From: Solidesulfovibrio aerotolerans
GTDB lineage: Bacteria; Desulfobacterota; Desulfovibrionia; Desulfovibrionales; Desulfovibrionaceae
Direction: 5' to 3'
NCBI RefSeq assembly: GCF_009856865.1
Contig: NZ_WVUD01000019.1
Coordinates: 1 to 64,000 of the forward strand
Length of the DNA: 64,000 nt
Below the pieces are notes generated by a model that made no database searches, was not told the DNA's origin, and worked only from the letters and a program-made list of their open reading frames with translations. Position 1 is the first letter of the stretch, and the number at the start of each line of letters is the position of its first letter. The position numbers and the translations under genes are program-made. Shown in pieces: positions 51,773 through 61,869 of this stretch.

Positions 51773-51907
51773 TCGCGTCATTGAGAAGAAAAGAGGCCCC
51801 CCCAACGGGAAGAAGGTGTTGCGGGGTCTTGGCGTTGACTGGCGAGCGGGGTGTCTGGGGAGCGGGGCAGCAGAGAGGGCGCCTGACGAAAATCATCGTT
51901 ATTTGGC

Positions 51908-51932
51908 GGCCAAAGGGTTTCACCCTTTGGCC
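51908..51932. terminator. Hairpin between convergent helicase and lysozyme-like genes
   Basis: Perfect 10-bp stem GGCCAAAGGG / CCCTTTGGCC with a 5-nt loop. Its core matches the B-module hairpin of the repeat family. No strong T-run follows. It lies in the 213-nt gap between convergent genes, which I otherwise find empty. Confidence 0.55.
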
Positions 51933-51985
51933 AAAATGGTTTGCAGGCTGTGCGGCACCAGCCGCCTGGACGCCCGCTGCTTGCA

Positions 51986-52585
51986 TCAATCCGCCACGTT
52001 GATCTCCCCGGCGTCGCGAAGGGCCAGCAGCAAGGCCATGCCGCCGCATTGCTTGCTCACTGCCGTATCGGACCAGGTATGGTCGGCCACATATTTGCCC
52101 GATACATACACCGTGGTGAAACTCCACAGATAGGGACTGGGAACAGGCGGCGTGCGACGGCGGTAGCCGAACCCGTTGTAACGCTCCAGGATATAGGCCA
52201 CCCCGGCCACACTCCAGTCGTCCCAGGCGTCAAGACCGGACAGGAGCAACGCATCTACGGCGCTGTCCTCCCAGGCAAAAGGCGGATTACCGTTTAGGGG
52301 GCGAGCCTTGGGCACCCGGACGGTGCGGGCCGAGAGCGGATCGCCGTTGTGCAGGTGGCGGCCAAAATCCAGGCTCGCTTCCAGGGCGTGGAGGATGCCG
52401 ACGACAAACCAGGGTGCGCCGATCCGGTCGGCCACGGTCCGGTAGCGGTTGGCCCGGACCGGCTCGGCCAGACGCCTGGCCATCCGGGCCACTTCCCCGG
52501 CCCGCTCGGGCCGAAGGGTCGCTGCGGCGAACAGGTTGCGGTACGCGTCGGCCAGATCCGCGTTGTAAGGGATCACTCGCGCCAT
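51986..52585 (-). CDS. Phage-lysozyme-like putative peptidoglycan-binding/hydrolase protein
   Basis: A 199-residue protein; the ATG at 52585 has a strong AAGGAG ribosome site. Hallmarks shared with a widespread lysozyme-like family are LEASLDFGRHLHNGDPLSARTV, FAWEDSAVDALLL, YILERYNGFGYRRR, SPYLWSFTTVYVSGKYVAD and SKQCGGMALL. Those proteins are predicted peptidoglycan hydrolases related to phage endolysins. There is no signal peptide and no holin or phage gene alongside, so this is a lone gene, perhaps a captured phage lysin or a bacterial cell-wall enzyme exported another way. Confidence 0.75.
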   Translation of the reverse strand: MARVIPYNADLADAYRNLFAAATLRPERAGEVARMARRLAEPVRANRYRTVADRIGAPWFVVGILHALEASLDFGRHLHNGDPLSARTVRVPKARPLNGNPPFAWEDSAVDALLLSGLDAWDDWSVAGVAYILERYNGFGYRRRTPPVPSPYLWSFTTVYVSGKYVADHTWSDTAVSKQCGGMALLLALRDAGEINVAD

Positions 52586-52700
52586 GGGACTCTCCTTGCG
52601 ATTGTGGGTTTTACGATACTCCCACACCCTGATGAGTCCATGCCCAAGCGTTTTCGTCAAGCCACCGGCACGGCAGTCCACCCGCCGGGGGCCTTTTCGC

Positions 52701-54074
<1,374 letters not shown>

Positions 54075-54150
54075 GTGTTTGTATCCGGCATGAGGTGGGC
54101 GGGTGATGCGCCGCGAAACGCGGCGGTCGTGGCGGCAGTGTAGCGCAGGT

Positions 54151-55599
54151 TCAGGCCGCCGGGAAGGTCATGGTGACGCGGGCACCGGAATCCGGGGCAT
54201 TGTCCAGGGCGAGCGTTGCCTTGTGGCTCTCAACGATATTGCGCACGATAGCCAGCCCCAGGCCCGTGCCGGCGTCCTTGGTGGTGAAAAAGGGGTCCAG
54301 GGCGCGGTCCTTGTTGTCCGGGCCAAAGCCGGGGCCGGTGTCGGTGATGGCCAGCACGACCTCGTCCTCGGTCATGGTGCCACCCACGGTGATGACCGGC
54401 TCGCGCTTTTTCTCCTTGTCTTCGGCCAGGGATTCCATGGCGTTGGACAGCACGTTGTAGATGGCCCGATAGAGCAGATCCTTATCGCCGCGAACACAGA
54501 GTCCCGGGGTGTAGTCGCGCACCACCACCACCCCAAGCTCCTCGCACTTGGCTTCGAGAAAGGTCAAAGCCTGATCGTAGATGACAGCCAGATCCACCTC
54601 GTCCTGGCGCGGGGCCTTGGGCCGGGCGTAATCCAGAAAATCGCCCACGGTCTTGGACAGGCGCTTGGATTCGTCGAAAATGGCCGAGAGCAGCCGGATG
54701 TTGACCGGATCGGCGTCCTTGCCGCGTTTGAGCAGCAGTTCCGCCGTGGAGCGGATGATGCCCAGCGGATTGCGGATTTCGTGGGCGATGCCGGCCACCA
54801 TGCGGCCCATGCCGGCCAGTTTTTCCTGCTGTTGCAGTTCGCGCTCCAGGCGTTCGCGGTCGGCGATGCGCTGGGCGTTGATGCGGCCGGCCCGGCTGAT
54901 GATGACGCGCAACAAGACGAACAGGAGCAGCGAGGAGAGTAGCGACGTCACGATGATGATGCGCTGGAAATCCACGACTTTCTGGTAATCGCCGGTGATG
55001 TCCTGGGTGAATTCCAGGGCACCCATGATAAAGCCCTGGGGATTGCCCGGGATCAGCGAGCGTTCCGTGCGCAGGGGGTAGATGGTTTTGAGCGTCACGG
55101 TGTCGGGTTGGGGCGTGAAATCGAAGATGCCGCCGAGCATGCCGGCCCGGGTCACCACCTGGAAGCTCGACGTGCCCTGTTCCAGGGCTTCGAGGATGGC
55201 CGTGCCGGCGTAGCCGGACTGGCCCACCAACTCTTTGTCCGTGGCGTAGGACACGCGCTTGTCGTGGTCGTAGATGCGCACTTCACTGACATGGAAGCTG
55301 TGGATGGTGGAGAGCACGGTCTTGTCCAGGCGGTCGTACTGGGCCGGCTGGGACAGTTCCACCCGGCCAAAGCCGATGACGGTTGGCAGGGTAAACCGCT
55401 GATAAATCTGGTGGTTGAGGTTTTCGGCCAGGAGCAGGGCGAATTCCTTCTGCTTGGCCAGCACGTCCTGGCGGGCGTAGTTGGACAGGAAAATGGACAG
55501 GAACAGATTGACCAGGAGAATAAGGGCCAGCGAACTCCAGGACAGGAATTTGACGAAGCCCAGGGACTGGTCGGCGTGATCGCGCAGGGGTTTTTTCAC
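54151..55599 (-). CDS. Membrane sensor histidine kinase, NtrB-like
   Basis: A 482-residue kinase starting at GTG 55599 with GGGAAGG upstream; the longer open frame runs into the aminotransferase gene and is Arg/His/Pro-rich, so it is not used. TM1 (near 15-40) and TM2 (near 215-240) flank a periplasmic domain (VSEVRIYDHDKRVSYATDKEL, FIMGALEFTQDITGDYQKV). HisKA has MVAGIAHEIRNPLGIIRSTA, and the HATPase domain has NVLSNAMESLAED, DTGPGFGPDNKDRALDPFFT and [16 protein letters not shown]. It is followed by the sigma-54 activator after 76 nt, so they form a pair. Confidence 0.92.
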   Translation of the reverse strand: MKKPLRDHADQSLGFVKFLSWSSLALILLVNLFLSIFLSNYARQDVLAKQKEFALLLAENLNHQIYQRFTLPTVIGFGRVELSQPAQYDRLDKTVLSTIHSFHVSEVRIYDHDKRVSYATDKELVGQSGYAGTAILEALEQGTSSFQVVTRAGMLGGIFDFTPQPDTVTLKTIYPLRTERSLIPGNPQGFIMGALEFTQDITGDYQKVVDFQRIIIVTSLLSSLLLFVLLRVIISRAGRINAQRIADRERLERELQQQEKLAGMGRMVAGIAHEIRNPLGIIRSTAELLLKRGKDADPVNIRLLSAIFDESKRLSKTVGDFLDYARPKAPRQDEVDLAVIYDQALTFLEAKCEELGVVVVRDYTPGLCVRGDKDLLYRAIYNVLSNAMESLAEDKEKKREPVITVGGTMTEDEVVLAITDTGPGFGPDNKDRALDPFFTTKDAGTGLGLAIVRNIVESHKATLALDNAPDSGARVTMTFPAA

Positions 55600-55667
55600 G
55601 AAGGGCCTTCCCGGGTCCGGTCCGGCGGCCTGTGGCGGCAGCCGGACCGGGGCGCGGGTTGGAAACG

Positions 55668-56846
55668 TTAGGAGAGCTTTTTCAGGAATGCGCCCATGGC
55701 GGTCAGGGCTTTTTCCAGGGTTTCGTCGCTGGTGGCATAGGACAGGCGCACGCACCGGTCCTCGCCAAAGGCCACGCCGGGCACGGTGGCAACGCCGGCT
55801 TCGGTCAATAGCGCTTCGGACAGGACCGTGGAATTGGGCACGGCAGCGGTGTAATATTCCGACAGGCTGGGAAACAGGTAGAACGCCCCGGCCGGGGTGG
55901 GGCACACGGCCCGATCCCAGGTCTTTATGATGGACAGGCACAGGTCGCGACGCCGGGCAAAGGCTTGCCGCATCTCTTCGACGCACTCCAGCGGGCCGGT
56001 CAGGGCGGCGATGGCGGCCTTTTGCACGATGGAGCAGATATTGGAGGTGGACTGGCTTTGCAGGGTGGTCATGGCCCGGATGACGTCAGGATGGGCCACG
56101 CAGTAGCCCATGCGCCAGCCGGTCATGGCAAAGCTTTTGGCCAGGCCGCCGACCACGGCCACGTTGTCGGGGTGGATGGCAAAGCTGGCGGCCATGGAAG
56201 CGGGCTTGGCCGGATCGTACACGAGCCGGTCATAGATTTCATCCGAGACGATATAGATGTCGCGGGAAACGGCCCAATCCACGATGGCGTCAAGCTCGGC
56301 GGCGGTGTAATGCGCCCCGGTGGGGTTGGACGGCGAATTGAGGACCAGGGCGCGGGTGGCCGGGGTGGCGGCCCGGTCGAGATCCTCGACAGACACCAAA
56401 AAGCCATTGGCCAGCCGGCTCGGTACCGGCACGGGTTCGGCCCCGGCCAGCCGGATCATGTCCGGGTAGCTCACCCAGTACGGGGACGGCACCAGGACTT
56501 CGTCGCCGGGGTTGAGCACTGCCAGAAACAGGTTGTACAGGGCCTGTTTGCCGCCGTTGGTGGCGATGACGGCCTCTTTGGGGATGGGCACGCCGTAGAG
56601 TTTTTTATAATAGCCGGTGACGGCTTCCCGCAGGGTGGGGATGCCGGGGACCGGGGTGTAGCGGGTGAAATTGTCGTCAATGGCTTTTTTGGCAGCGTCC
56701 TTGATGTGTTGCGGCGTATTGAAATCCGGTTCGCCGGCAGACAGATCGAGAATGGCCTTGCCCTGACGGCGCAGATCGGCGGCCTTGGCGGCCATGCCGA
56801 GGGTGGCGGACGGGGCGACGAGACGCATACGAAGCGCGGTGCGCAT
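55668..56846 (-). CDS. aspC: Class I aspartate aminotransferase
   Basis: A 392-residue PLP enzyme transferring amino groups between aspartate and 2-oxoglutarate, probably of the type I-gamma (bacterial AspB) group. Motifs are LDLSAGEPDFNTPQHI, YTPVPGIPTLREAVTGYY, TNGGKQALYNLFLA, NSPSNPTGAHYT, the cofactor-binding IVSDEIYDRLVYD and the Schiff-base Lys in VGGLAKSFAMTGWRMGY. The C-terminal Arg is in DRCVRLSYATSDETL. It heads the minus-strand row with the kinase and activator (68-nt gap), which may be co-regulated. Substrate could be another dicarboxylic or aromatic amino acid. Confidence 0.93.
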   Translation of the reverse strand: MRTALRMRLVAPSATLGMAAKAADLRRQGKAILDLSAGEPDFNTPQHIKDAAKKAIDDNFTRYTPVPGIPTLREAVTGYYKKLYGVPIPKEAVIATNGGKQALYNLFLAVLNPGDEVLVPSPYWVSYPDMIRLAGAEPVPVPSRLANGFLVSVEDLDRAATPATRALVLNSPSNPTGAHYTAAELDAIVDWAVSRDIYIVSDEIYDRLVYDPAKPASMAASFAIHPDNVAVVGGLAKSFAMTGWRMGYCVAHPDVIRAMTTLQSQSTSNICSIVQKAAIAALTGPLECVEEMRQAFARRRDLCLSIIKTWDRAVCPTPAGAFYLFPSLSEYYTAAVPNSTVLSEALLTEAGVATVPGVAFGEDRCVRLSYATSDETLEKALTAMGAFLKKLS

Positions 56847-56937
56847 GGCCCGAAATCCTTGTCTTGGGGTTTGACGACGGGGTGCCGCGAGATGCGGCCG
56901 CCAAGTACTCTAGAGCAGAATTGCAAAAAGGTAAATC

Positions 56938-57675
56938 ATGACGGAAACGACAATCGGGCGGGTCTGCCTGCCCCTGGCCGGGGAGCTGGTCCTGGCGCGG
57001 TTCGTGCGGCGTTATAAGCGGTTTTTAATCGACGCCGAAACCGACGCCGGCCCGATTACGGCCCATGCCAACAACACCGGCTCCATGCTGGGGCTGTTGC
57101 GACCCGGTGCGACCATCGCCCTGTCCGTGTCGGACAATCCCAAGCGCCGGTTGCCCTACACCCTGGAAATGGTGCGGTTGCCGGATTTTCGGGGCGCGTT
57201 CTGGGTCGGGGTCAATACACTCACCCCCAACCGGCTCTTTCGCCTGGGTGCCCTGGCCGGGGCCTTCCCGGAGCTGGCCGGCTATGACGCGGTGCGCCCG
57301 GAACCACCTTTTGGCGGCGGCCGGCTGGATTTTTTGCTGACCGGCCCGGCCGGGCGGTGCTTTGTGGAATGCAAAAACGTCACGATGGTGGAGGATGGGG
57401 CGGCCATGTTTCCCGACGCCGCCACCGAGCGCGGCCGCAAGCATCTGGTTGAACTGACCCGGCTGGCCCGGGAAGGAATCGACAAAGCCGCCATCTTTTA
57501 TTGCATCCAGCGCCCGGACGGCGACTGCTTCGCCCCGGCGGCGGTCATCGATCCCGAGTACGCAGCACTTTTGGCCGAGGCTTTGGCCGCCGGGGTGCTG
57601 GTGCTGCCCTATCGGGCCGCGGCCACGCCGACCGGCATCATCCTGGGCGGGCGCCTGCCCCTGGCCCCGCTGTGA
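56938..57675 (+). CDS. sfsA: SfsA family DNA-binding/nuclease protein
   Basis: A 245-residue protein of the SfsA family (sugar fermentation stimulation protein; RNase/DNase-like fold). Family motifs are VRRYKRFLIDAET, ITAHANNTGSMLGLL, RRLPYTLEMVRL, the catalytic-like FVECKNVTMVEDGAAMFPDA and RGRKHLVELTRLAREGIDKAAIFYCIQRPDGDCFAPA. In Escherichia coli it affects maltose gene expression; molecular function is a nucleic-acid-binding or nuclease role. It is divergent from aspC, with AAAAAGG before the ATG. Confidence 0.92.
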   Translation: MTETTIGRVCLPLAGELVLARFVRRYKRFLIDAETDAGPITAHANNTGSMLGLLRPGATIALSVSDNPKRRLPYTLEMVRLPDFRGAFWVGVNTLTPNRLFRLGALAGAFPELAGYDAVRPEPPFGGGRLDFLLTGPAGRCFVECKNVTMVEDGAAMFPDAATERGRKHLVELTRLAREGIDKAAIFYCIQRPDGDCFAPAAVIDPEYAALLAEALAAGVLVLPYRAAATPTGIILGGRLPLAPL

Positions 57676-57780
57676 AAAGGCCGTCCGGGCATGGATGACA
57701 AACGGACCGGAAGGCCCTATCTATGGGGGTGGCCAGCTTGTGCGGCCTAATCCCCCAAACGCCTTTCCCAGACGGAATCC

Positions 57781-60198
57781 ATGATCAGACACCTGACCCC
57801 CAAGGACTTGCGCGCCTGCTGTGACCCGGCTTCCCTGCCCTTTGACGACAGCCGCGACATCCCCGACGATCCCACGGCCCTGGCCCGGACCCAACCCCGC
57901 GCCCATGCCGCCCTCACCCTGGCGCTCACCATCGGCGGCCGGGAATACAACATCTATCTGGCCGGCGAACCCTACATGGGCCGTACCCATTTCGCCCGCA
58001 GCTTCCTTGATCCGGCGGCCAAGGCCGGCCCCACCCCGCCGGACTGGCTGTATGTCCACAATTTCGACGACCCGGACCGGCCGCGCGCCATCTCGCTGCC
58101 GCCCGGCCAGGGGCGCGGCTTTAAAACCGCCCTGGCCAAGGCCGTGGCCGATATCCGCGAGGAAATTCCGGCCCGGTTCGAGCGCGAAGCGTATCTGGCC
58201 GAAAAACAGACGCTTATGCGCGGCTACAACGCCGACCGCGAAACCATGCTCGAAGAGATGGAAGAACGGGCCAAGGGCGAGGGCTACAGCCTGTTTATCG
58301 ACGACCAGGGAGCCTTTACCCTCTACCCACTCCTTGAAGGCAAGGTGGTGAGCGACGAGGAGTTCGAACGCCTGGAGCCGGAACTCAAAAAGACCCTCAA
58401 AGCCAAGGGCGACCGGCTGCTGGAAGAAATGGGCTCGGCCCTGCGCCGGCTGTCCAAGGAAGAGCGCGGCTACCGCGACCGGGAAAAAGATCTGGAGCGG
58501 GCCACCGCCGGCGAAGTCTGCGACGCCCAGCTGGCCCAGTTCGCCGAACTGCGCGCCGCCTTCCCGGCCATCGAGCAGTTCCTGACCGCCATGCGCACCG
58601 ACATGCTGGAAAATCTCGATGCGTTTATGCCTCCGACCGTGCCGGCCGCCCCGGTCTCGCCCCACGGCGAGCCGGGCTATCCCGATGACGTGTTCTATCG
58701 CTACGAGGCCAACCTCTTTGTGGACAACGGCCAGCTCTCGGGCGCGCCGGTCATCGTCGAGGACCACCCGACCTATTTCAACCTCATGGGCTGCATCGAG
58801 CGCGAATCGGAAATGGGCGCGCTCTATACCGATTTCACGCTCATAAAGGCCGGCTCCCTGCATCGGGCCAACGGCGGCTTCCTGATTATCCGGGTGGACG
58901 ACCTTTCGGCCAACCCCGGAGCCTGGGACAGTCTGCTGCGGGCCTTGCGCTCGGGCCAGGCCCGGGTGGAAGATCCGGCCGAGGGCGGCGAACATGTGCG
59001 CACCCGCACCATCGAGCCCGAACCCGTGCCGCTGGATCTCAAAGTGGTGCTGGTCGGGCCGGACGAGGCCTATGAGCTGCTGCTGTATAACGACGAGCGG
59101 TTCGGCAAGCTGTTCAAGCTCAAGGCCCATCTCCAGGAAACCATGCCGCGCACCCCGGACAACGTGGTCATCTACCTGACCCTGGCCGCCCGGGCCATCC
59201 GCGACGCCGGACTGCTGCCCTTTGACCGCTCGGCCCTGGCCGGCTTGGTGGAATACGCCTCGGTGGCGGCCGAGGACCAGAGCCGGTTGTCGCTCAAAAT
59301 CCCCATGGCCCGGGAAGTGATGATCGAGGCCGACGCTTTGGCCCGGCGCGCCGGCGCGCCGCTTGTCGCTGCCGACCATCTGGCCCTGGCCCGCAAGGCG
59401 CGCGAATTCCGGGTCAATCTCTTCGAGGAGGAATATCTCGAAGAATACGACCGGCAGATGATCAAGGTAGCCACCTGCGGCGAGGCGGTCGGTCGGGCCA
59501 ACGGCCTGTCCGTGCGCATGTTTGGCGACTACGCCTTTGGTTTGCCGCACCAGATTGCCTGTACCGTGGGCGTTGGCCACGGCGGCATCCTCGACCTTGA
59601 GCGCGAGGCCGAGCTTGGCGGCCCCATCCATACCAAGGGCATGATGATTTTAAAAAGCTACCTGATCGGCCGCTTTGCCCAGGATAAACCGCTGGTCATG
59701 ACCGGGTCGCTGTGTTTCGAGCAAAACTACGCCGCCGTGGAAGGCGATTCAGCCTCCGGGGCCGAGTTGGCGGCCCTGCTGTCGGCCCTGGCCGAAAGGC
59801 CGCTCAAGCTTTGTTACGCCATGACCGGGGCCGTGTCCCAGTCCGGGGCCATCCTGGCCGTTGGCGGGCTCAACGAAAAGATTCGCGGCTTTTTCGCGGT
59901 CTGCCGCCGCCGGGGCCTGACCGGCGAGCAGGGCGTGGTTTTGCCGGCCGACAACGTGGTCAACCTCATGCTTGATGATGAGGTGACCGCTGCCGTGGCC
60001 GCCGGGCAGTTCCACATCCACCCGGTGACCACCATCGAGGAAGCCATGGAAATCCTGACCGGCCTGCCGGTGGGCAAGCAGGGCGACGACGGCAAATTCC
60101 CCACCGGCAGCCTCTATGCCCTGGTGGACGAGCGTCTGGCCCGTCTGGCCCGTCTGGCCCCCATGAGCGGTTTCGTTTCCCAGGCCGGACAGGGGTAA
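57781..60198 (+). CDS. Lon-family ATP-dependent protease-like protein (AAA_32/LonH type)
   Basis: An 805-residue cytoplasmic protein of the AAA_32-Lon family. The N-terminal AAA-like part has a degenerate Walker A (GEPYMGRT) and a PTYFNLMGCIERESEMGALYTDFTLIKAG-type core split as PTYFNLMG and GALYTDFTLIKAGSLHRANG. NGGFLIIRVDDL resembles Walker B. A coiled region lies near residues 145-260. The C-terminal Lon protease domain has catalytic Ser657 in EGDSASGAEL and Lys700 in GGLNEKIRG, 43 residues apart as in Lon. The Walker A changes suggest ATP use may differ from Lon. A 256-residue unknown gene follows 5 nt later. Confidence 0.9.
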   Translation: MIRHLTPKDLRACCDPASLPFDDSRDIPDDPTALARTQPRAHAALTLALTIGGREYNIYLAGEPYMGRTHFARSFLDPAAKAGPTPPDWLYVHNFDDPDRPRAISLPPGQGRGFKTALAKAVADIREEIPARFEREAYLAEKQTLMRGYNADRETMLEEMEERAKGEGYSLFIDDQGAFTLYPLLEGKVVSDEEFERLEPELKKTLKAKGDRLLEEMGSALRRLSKEERGYRDREKDLERATAGEVCDAQLAQFAELRAAFPAIEQFLTAMRTDMLENLDAFMPPTVPAAPVSPHGEPGYPDDVFYRYEANLFVDNGQLSGAPVIVEDHPTYFNLMGCIERESEMGALYTDFTLIKAGSLHRANGGFLIIRVDDLSANPGAWDSLLRALRSGQARVEDPAEGGEHVRTRTIEPEPVPLDLKVVLVGPDEAYELLLYNDERFGKLFKLKAHLQETMPRTPDNVVIYLTLAARAIRDAGLLPFDRSALAGLVEYASVAAEDQSRLSLKIPMAREVMIEADALARRAGAPLVAADHLALARKAREFRVNLFEEEYLEEYDRQMIKVATCGEAVGRANGLSVRMFGDYAFGLPHQIACTVGVGHGGILDLEREAELGGPIHTKGMMILKSYLIGRFAQDKPLVMTGSLCFEQNYAAVEGDSASGAELAALLSALAERPLKLCYAMTGAVSQSGAILAVGGLNEKIRGFFAVCRRRGLTGEQGVVLPADNVVNLMLDDEVTAAVAAGQFHIHPVTTIEEAMEILTGLPVGKQGDDGKFPTGSLYALVDERLARLARLAPMSGFVSQAGQG

Positions 60199-60203
60199 GC
60201 AGT

Positions 60204-60974
60204 ATGTCGAGCACCTGGTTTGACGAAAAGCGCGAGGAGTTCAGCCGCGACCTGCTGCGGGACTACTGCCTGTCGGTGGAGACGCTGGAGAAGCTCTTTC
60301 AGGAGTTCGACCGTTCGGGCCGGGTGGTCTTTGAGGATCTGCGCGATCTGCTGGGCGAAGAGATGAACAAGGGCCTGCTGTGGCGCTTGAAAGACACGGC
60401 GCACCATCTCTTTCGCGAGGGCGGCACCTCAAGCCCGGTGGGACAGTTTCTCGACTGGTGCATCGGCTACATCTTCCACGAATCCATGAAGCTCAAGGAA
60501 GACGCCTACCAGCAGCAAAACTACGCCCCCTGGTTTCGTTCCATGCAGGAGCGCGAGCTGCCGGAGCAGGATCTCATCATCAGCCGGGAACTGTTCCAGC
60601 TGCTCATGCAGACCACCGAGAGCATGCAGCGCGAAATCCGTCGCATCCGGTTTCTTTTCGGCGAGTGCCGCAAGCTGTTTCCCATGTACCTGTCGGACCA
60701 GGGGGAAAACCACTGGCTGGCGCGGTTTCTGTTTAAGCGCAACGAGATCGTGCGCGAGGTGTTCAGCCAGAGCTACCGGGAGCTGCTCCGGGGCATTTAC
60801 GGTACCGCGCCGGAGTCCATGTACGTCATGGCCTCGCGCAGCCTGCGTGAAGGCGGCTGGATGCAGCAGGCGGCCGAAGCTGCAGCCAAGGCCTGCGAGA
60901 CAAACCCGGCCAGCGAACCGGCCCGGCGTGAAAAAGAGATCGTCGATACCTGGCGGGCGCGCCTGCGCGCCTGA
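60204..60974 (+). CDS. Conserved-looking hypothetical protein downstream of the Lon-like gene
   Basis: A 256-residue soluble, helical, charged protein with no signal peptide or Cys motif. It starts ATG 60204 five nt after the Lon-like stop; the ribosome site AGGGG is inside that gene's end. Motif-like stretches are STWFDEKREEFSRDLLRDY, FEDLRDLLGEEMNKGLLWRLKD, LFQLLMQTTESMQREIRRIRFLFGECRKLFPMYL and SREGGWMQQAAEAAAKACETNPASEP-type tail split as LREGGWMQQAA and AKACETNP. I do not recognise a family. Tight coupling suggests it is an adaptor or substrate-delivery factor for the protease; that is inference. Confidence 0.75.
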   Translation: MSSTWFDEKREEFSRDLLRDYCLSVETLEKLFQEFDRSGRVVFEDLRDLLGEEMNKGLLWRLKDTAHHLFREGGTSSPVGQFLDWCIGYIFHESMKLKEDAYQQQNYAPWFRSMQERELPEQDLIISRELFQLLMQTTESMQREIRRIRFLFGECRKLFPMYLSDQGENHWLARFLFKRNEIVREVFSQSYRELLRGIYGTAPESMYVMASRSLREGGWMQQAAEAAAKACETNPASEPARREKEIVDTWRARLRA

Positions 60975-61000
60975 CGGCGGAGAGAGGCAAAGACGAAGAA

Positions 61001-61149
61001 TGCCTCCGGCGGCCGGGGGGGATCATCCCCCCCGGACCCCCTGGGTGGGAGAAGTATTTCAAGGGGAGAAGGGCACCGCCGTTCCCCCCGTAACCCCTTG
61101 CCTTTCAGGAGGGATTCCAAAGGGGCCACCCCTTTGGCCGCCGGAGGCA
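61001..61149. repeat. Composite intergenic repeat element (A module + inverted B module)
   Basis: Left: TGCCTCCGGCGGCC, GGGGGGGATCATCCCCCCC, GGACCCCCTGGG. Right: CCCCTTGCCTTTCAGGAGGG, CCAAAGGGGCCACCCCTTTGG and CCGCCGGAGGC. The spacer is only about 20 nt, so this is the most compact full copy. It lies between the convergent unknown gene and fmdB. Confidence 0.85.
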
Positions 61150-61165
61150 TCTTCTGCCTTTCTTC

Positions 61166-61187
61166 AGGCGTCGCCAGGGCGACGCCT
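61166..61187 (-). terminator. Hairpin at the fmdB stop codon
   Basis: Perfect 10-bp stem AGGCGTCGCC / GGCGACGCCT with a 2-nt loop, overlapping the stop codon of the zinc-ribbon gene by two bases. No T-run follows. It directly joins the composite repeat to its left. Confidence 0.45.
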
Positions 61188-61527
61188 AGCTGGCGTCGGA
61201 ACTGGCAGAAGCGCTTGCACTGGCGCTGGGGCAGGATGCGCAGGTGCCGGACGAACAGGGTGAGGCGGCAGGGGCAGCGTCAGCTGCCGGGGCATCGGCT
61301 GGCTTGGAGCAGCCGCCCTCGCCGCCGCCTGAGGCGCTGCAGCCGCCGTTGGCTTTGTAGTCTGTGACGTACCAGCCCGTGCCCTTGAGCACGAAGGACG
61401 TGTTGGACATGAAGCGCTTGCCGGGCGCGCCGCAATACTCACAAGGCGCTTCGTCGACGTCGTAGCTGCGCTGGAGCACTTCAAATTCCTTGCCACACTT
61501 GGTACATTTGTATTCGTAGATGGGCAT
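61186..61527 (-). CDS. FmdB-type zinc-ribbon protein
   Basis: A 113-residue protein; the ATG at 61527 has GGGAGAGG upstream. The N-terminal zinc ribbon is [19 protein letters not shown] with a second Cys pair in CEYCGAPGK, the FmdB pattern of a putative regulatory protein. [18 protein letters not shown] follows. The C-terminal half is Ala/Ser/Cys-rich low complexity ([16 protein letters not shown] and [13 protein letters not shown]). FmdB-type proteins often sit beside unrelated genes and their role is not settled. An upstream in-frame ATG at 61602 is less likely. Confidence 0.85.
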   Translation of the reverse strand: MPIYEYKCTKCGKEFEVLQRSYDVDEAPCEYCGAPGKRFMSNTSFVLKGTGWYVTDYKANGGCSASGGGEGGCSKPADAPAADAAPAASPCSSGTCASCPSASASASASSDAS

Positions 61528-61869
61528 GATCCTCTCCCAAAACAAGGCTTGCGACCGTAAAATCCGGCCGAAACCAGTCCACCTTCGGCCCCGGTTTGTC
61601 AAGGGCCGGCAAAGAGCCGCCGCGATAATTCCGGCAGCACTCGGTATGATCGAGCGCCAAAGAATGTAAGCGGTTGTGTTCTCGAGTCAAGGGCGGGGCG
61701 GCACGAAAAAAAACAGATCGCTTTTCTCCCGACCGCCTGGGACGGCAATCCCGCAGGGAAAAACCGGACCGGCTCGCCCGCCAGGCCCCCCCTGTGATCC
61801 GCGTCTGGTCGGCGCAGGATCGTGCGAAGCGTGCGCCGTTTAAAATGGGGTTAACGGCGTAATCAGCGA
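61528..61869. other. Intergenic region between fmdB and the radical SAM gene
   Basis: About 340 nt between the fmdB start and the stop of the next gene on the same strand. TTGACA is present on the minus strand at 61597-61602 as a possible -35 for fmdB, but no good -10 follows at the right distance. No gene is supported; one short plus-strand frame has no ribosome site. Confidence 0.4.

Noticed and set aside
49226-51805. 859-codon minus-strand open frame opposite the helicase gene
   Set aside because: It mirrors the helicase-exonuclease coding sequence, with no family motif and biased shadow composition.
54151-55986. Full 611-residue form of the sensor kinase
   Set aside because: The first 129 residues lie within the aminotransferase gene and have Arg/His/Pro-rich shadow composition. 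The GTG at 55599 has a good ribosome site and directly precedes a normal N terminus.
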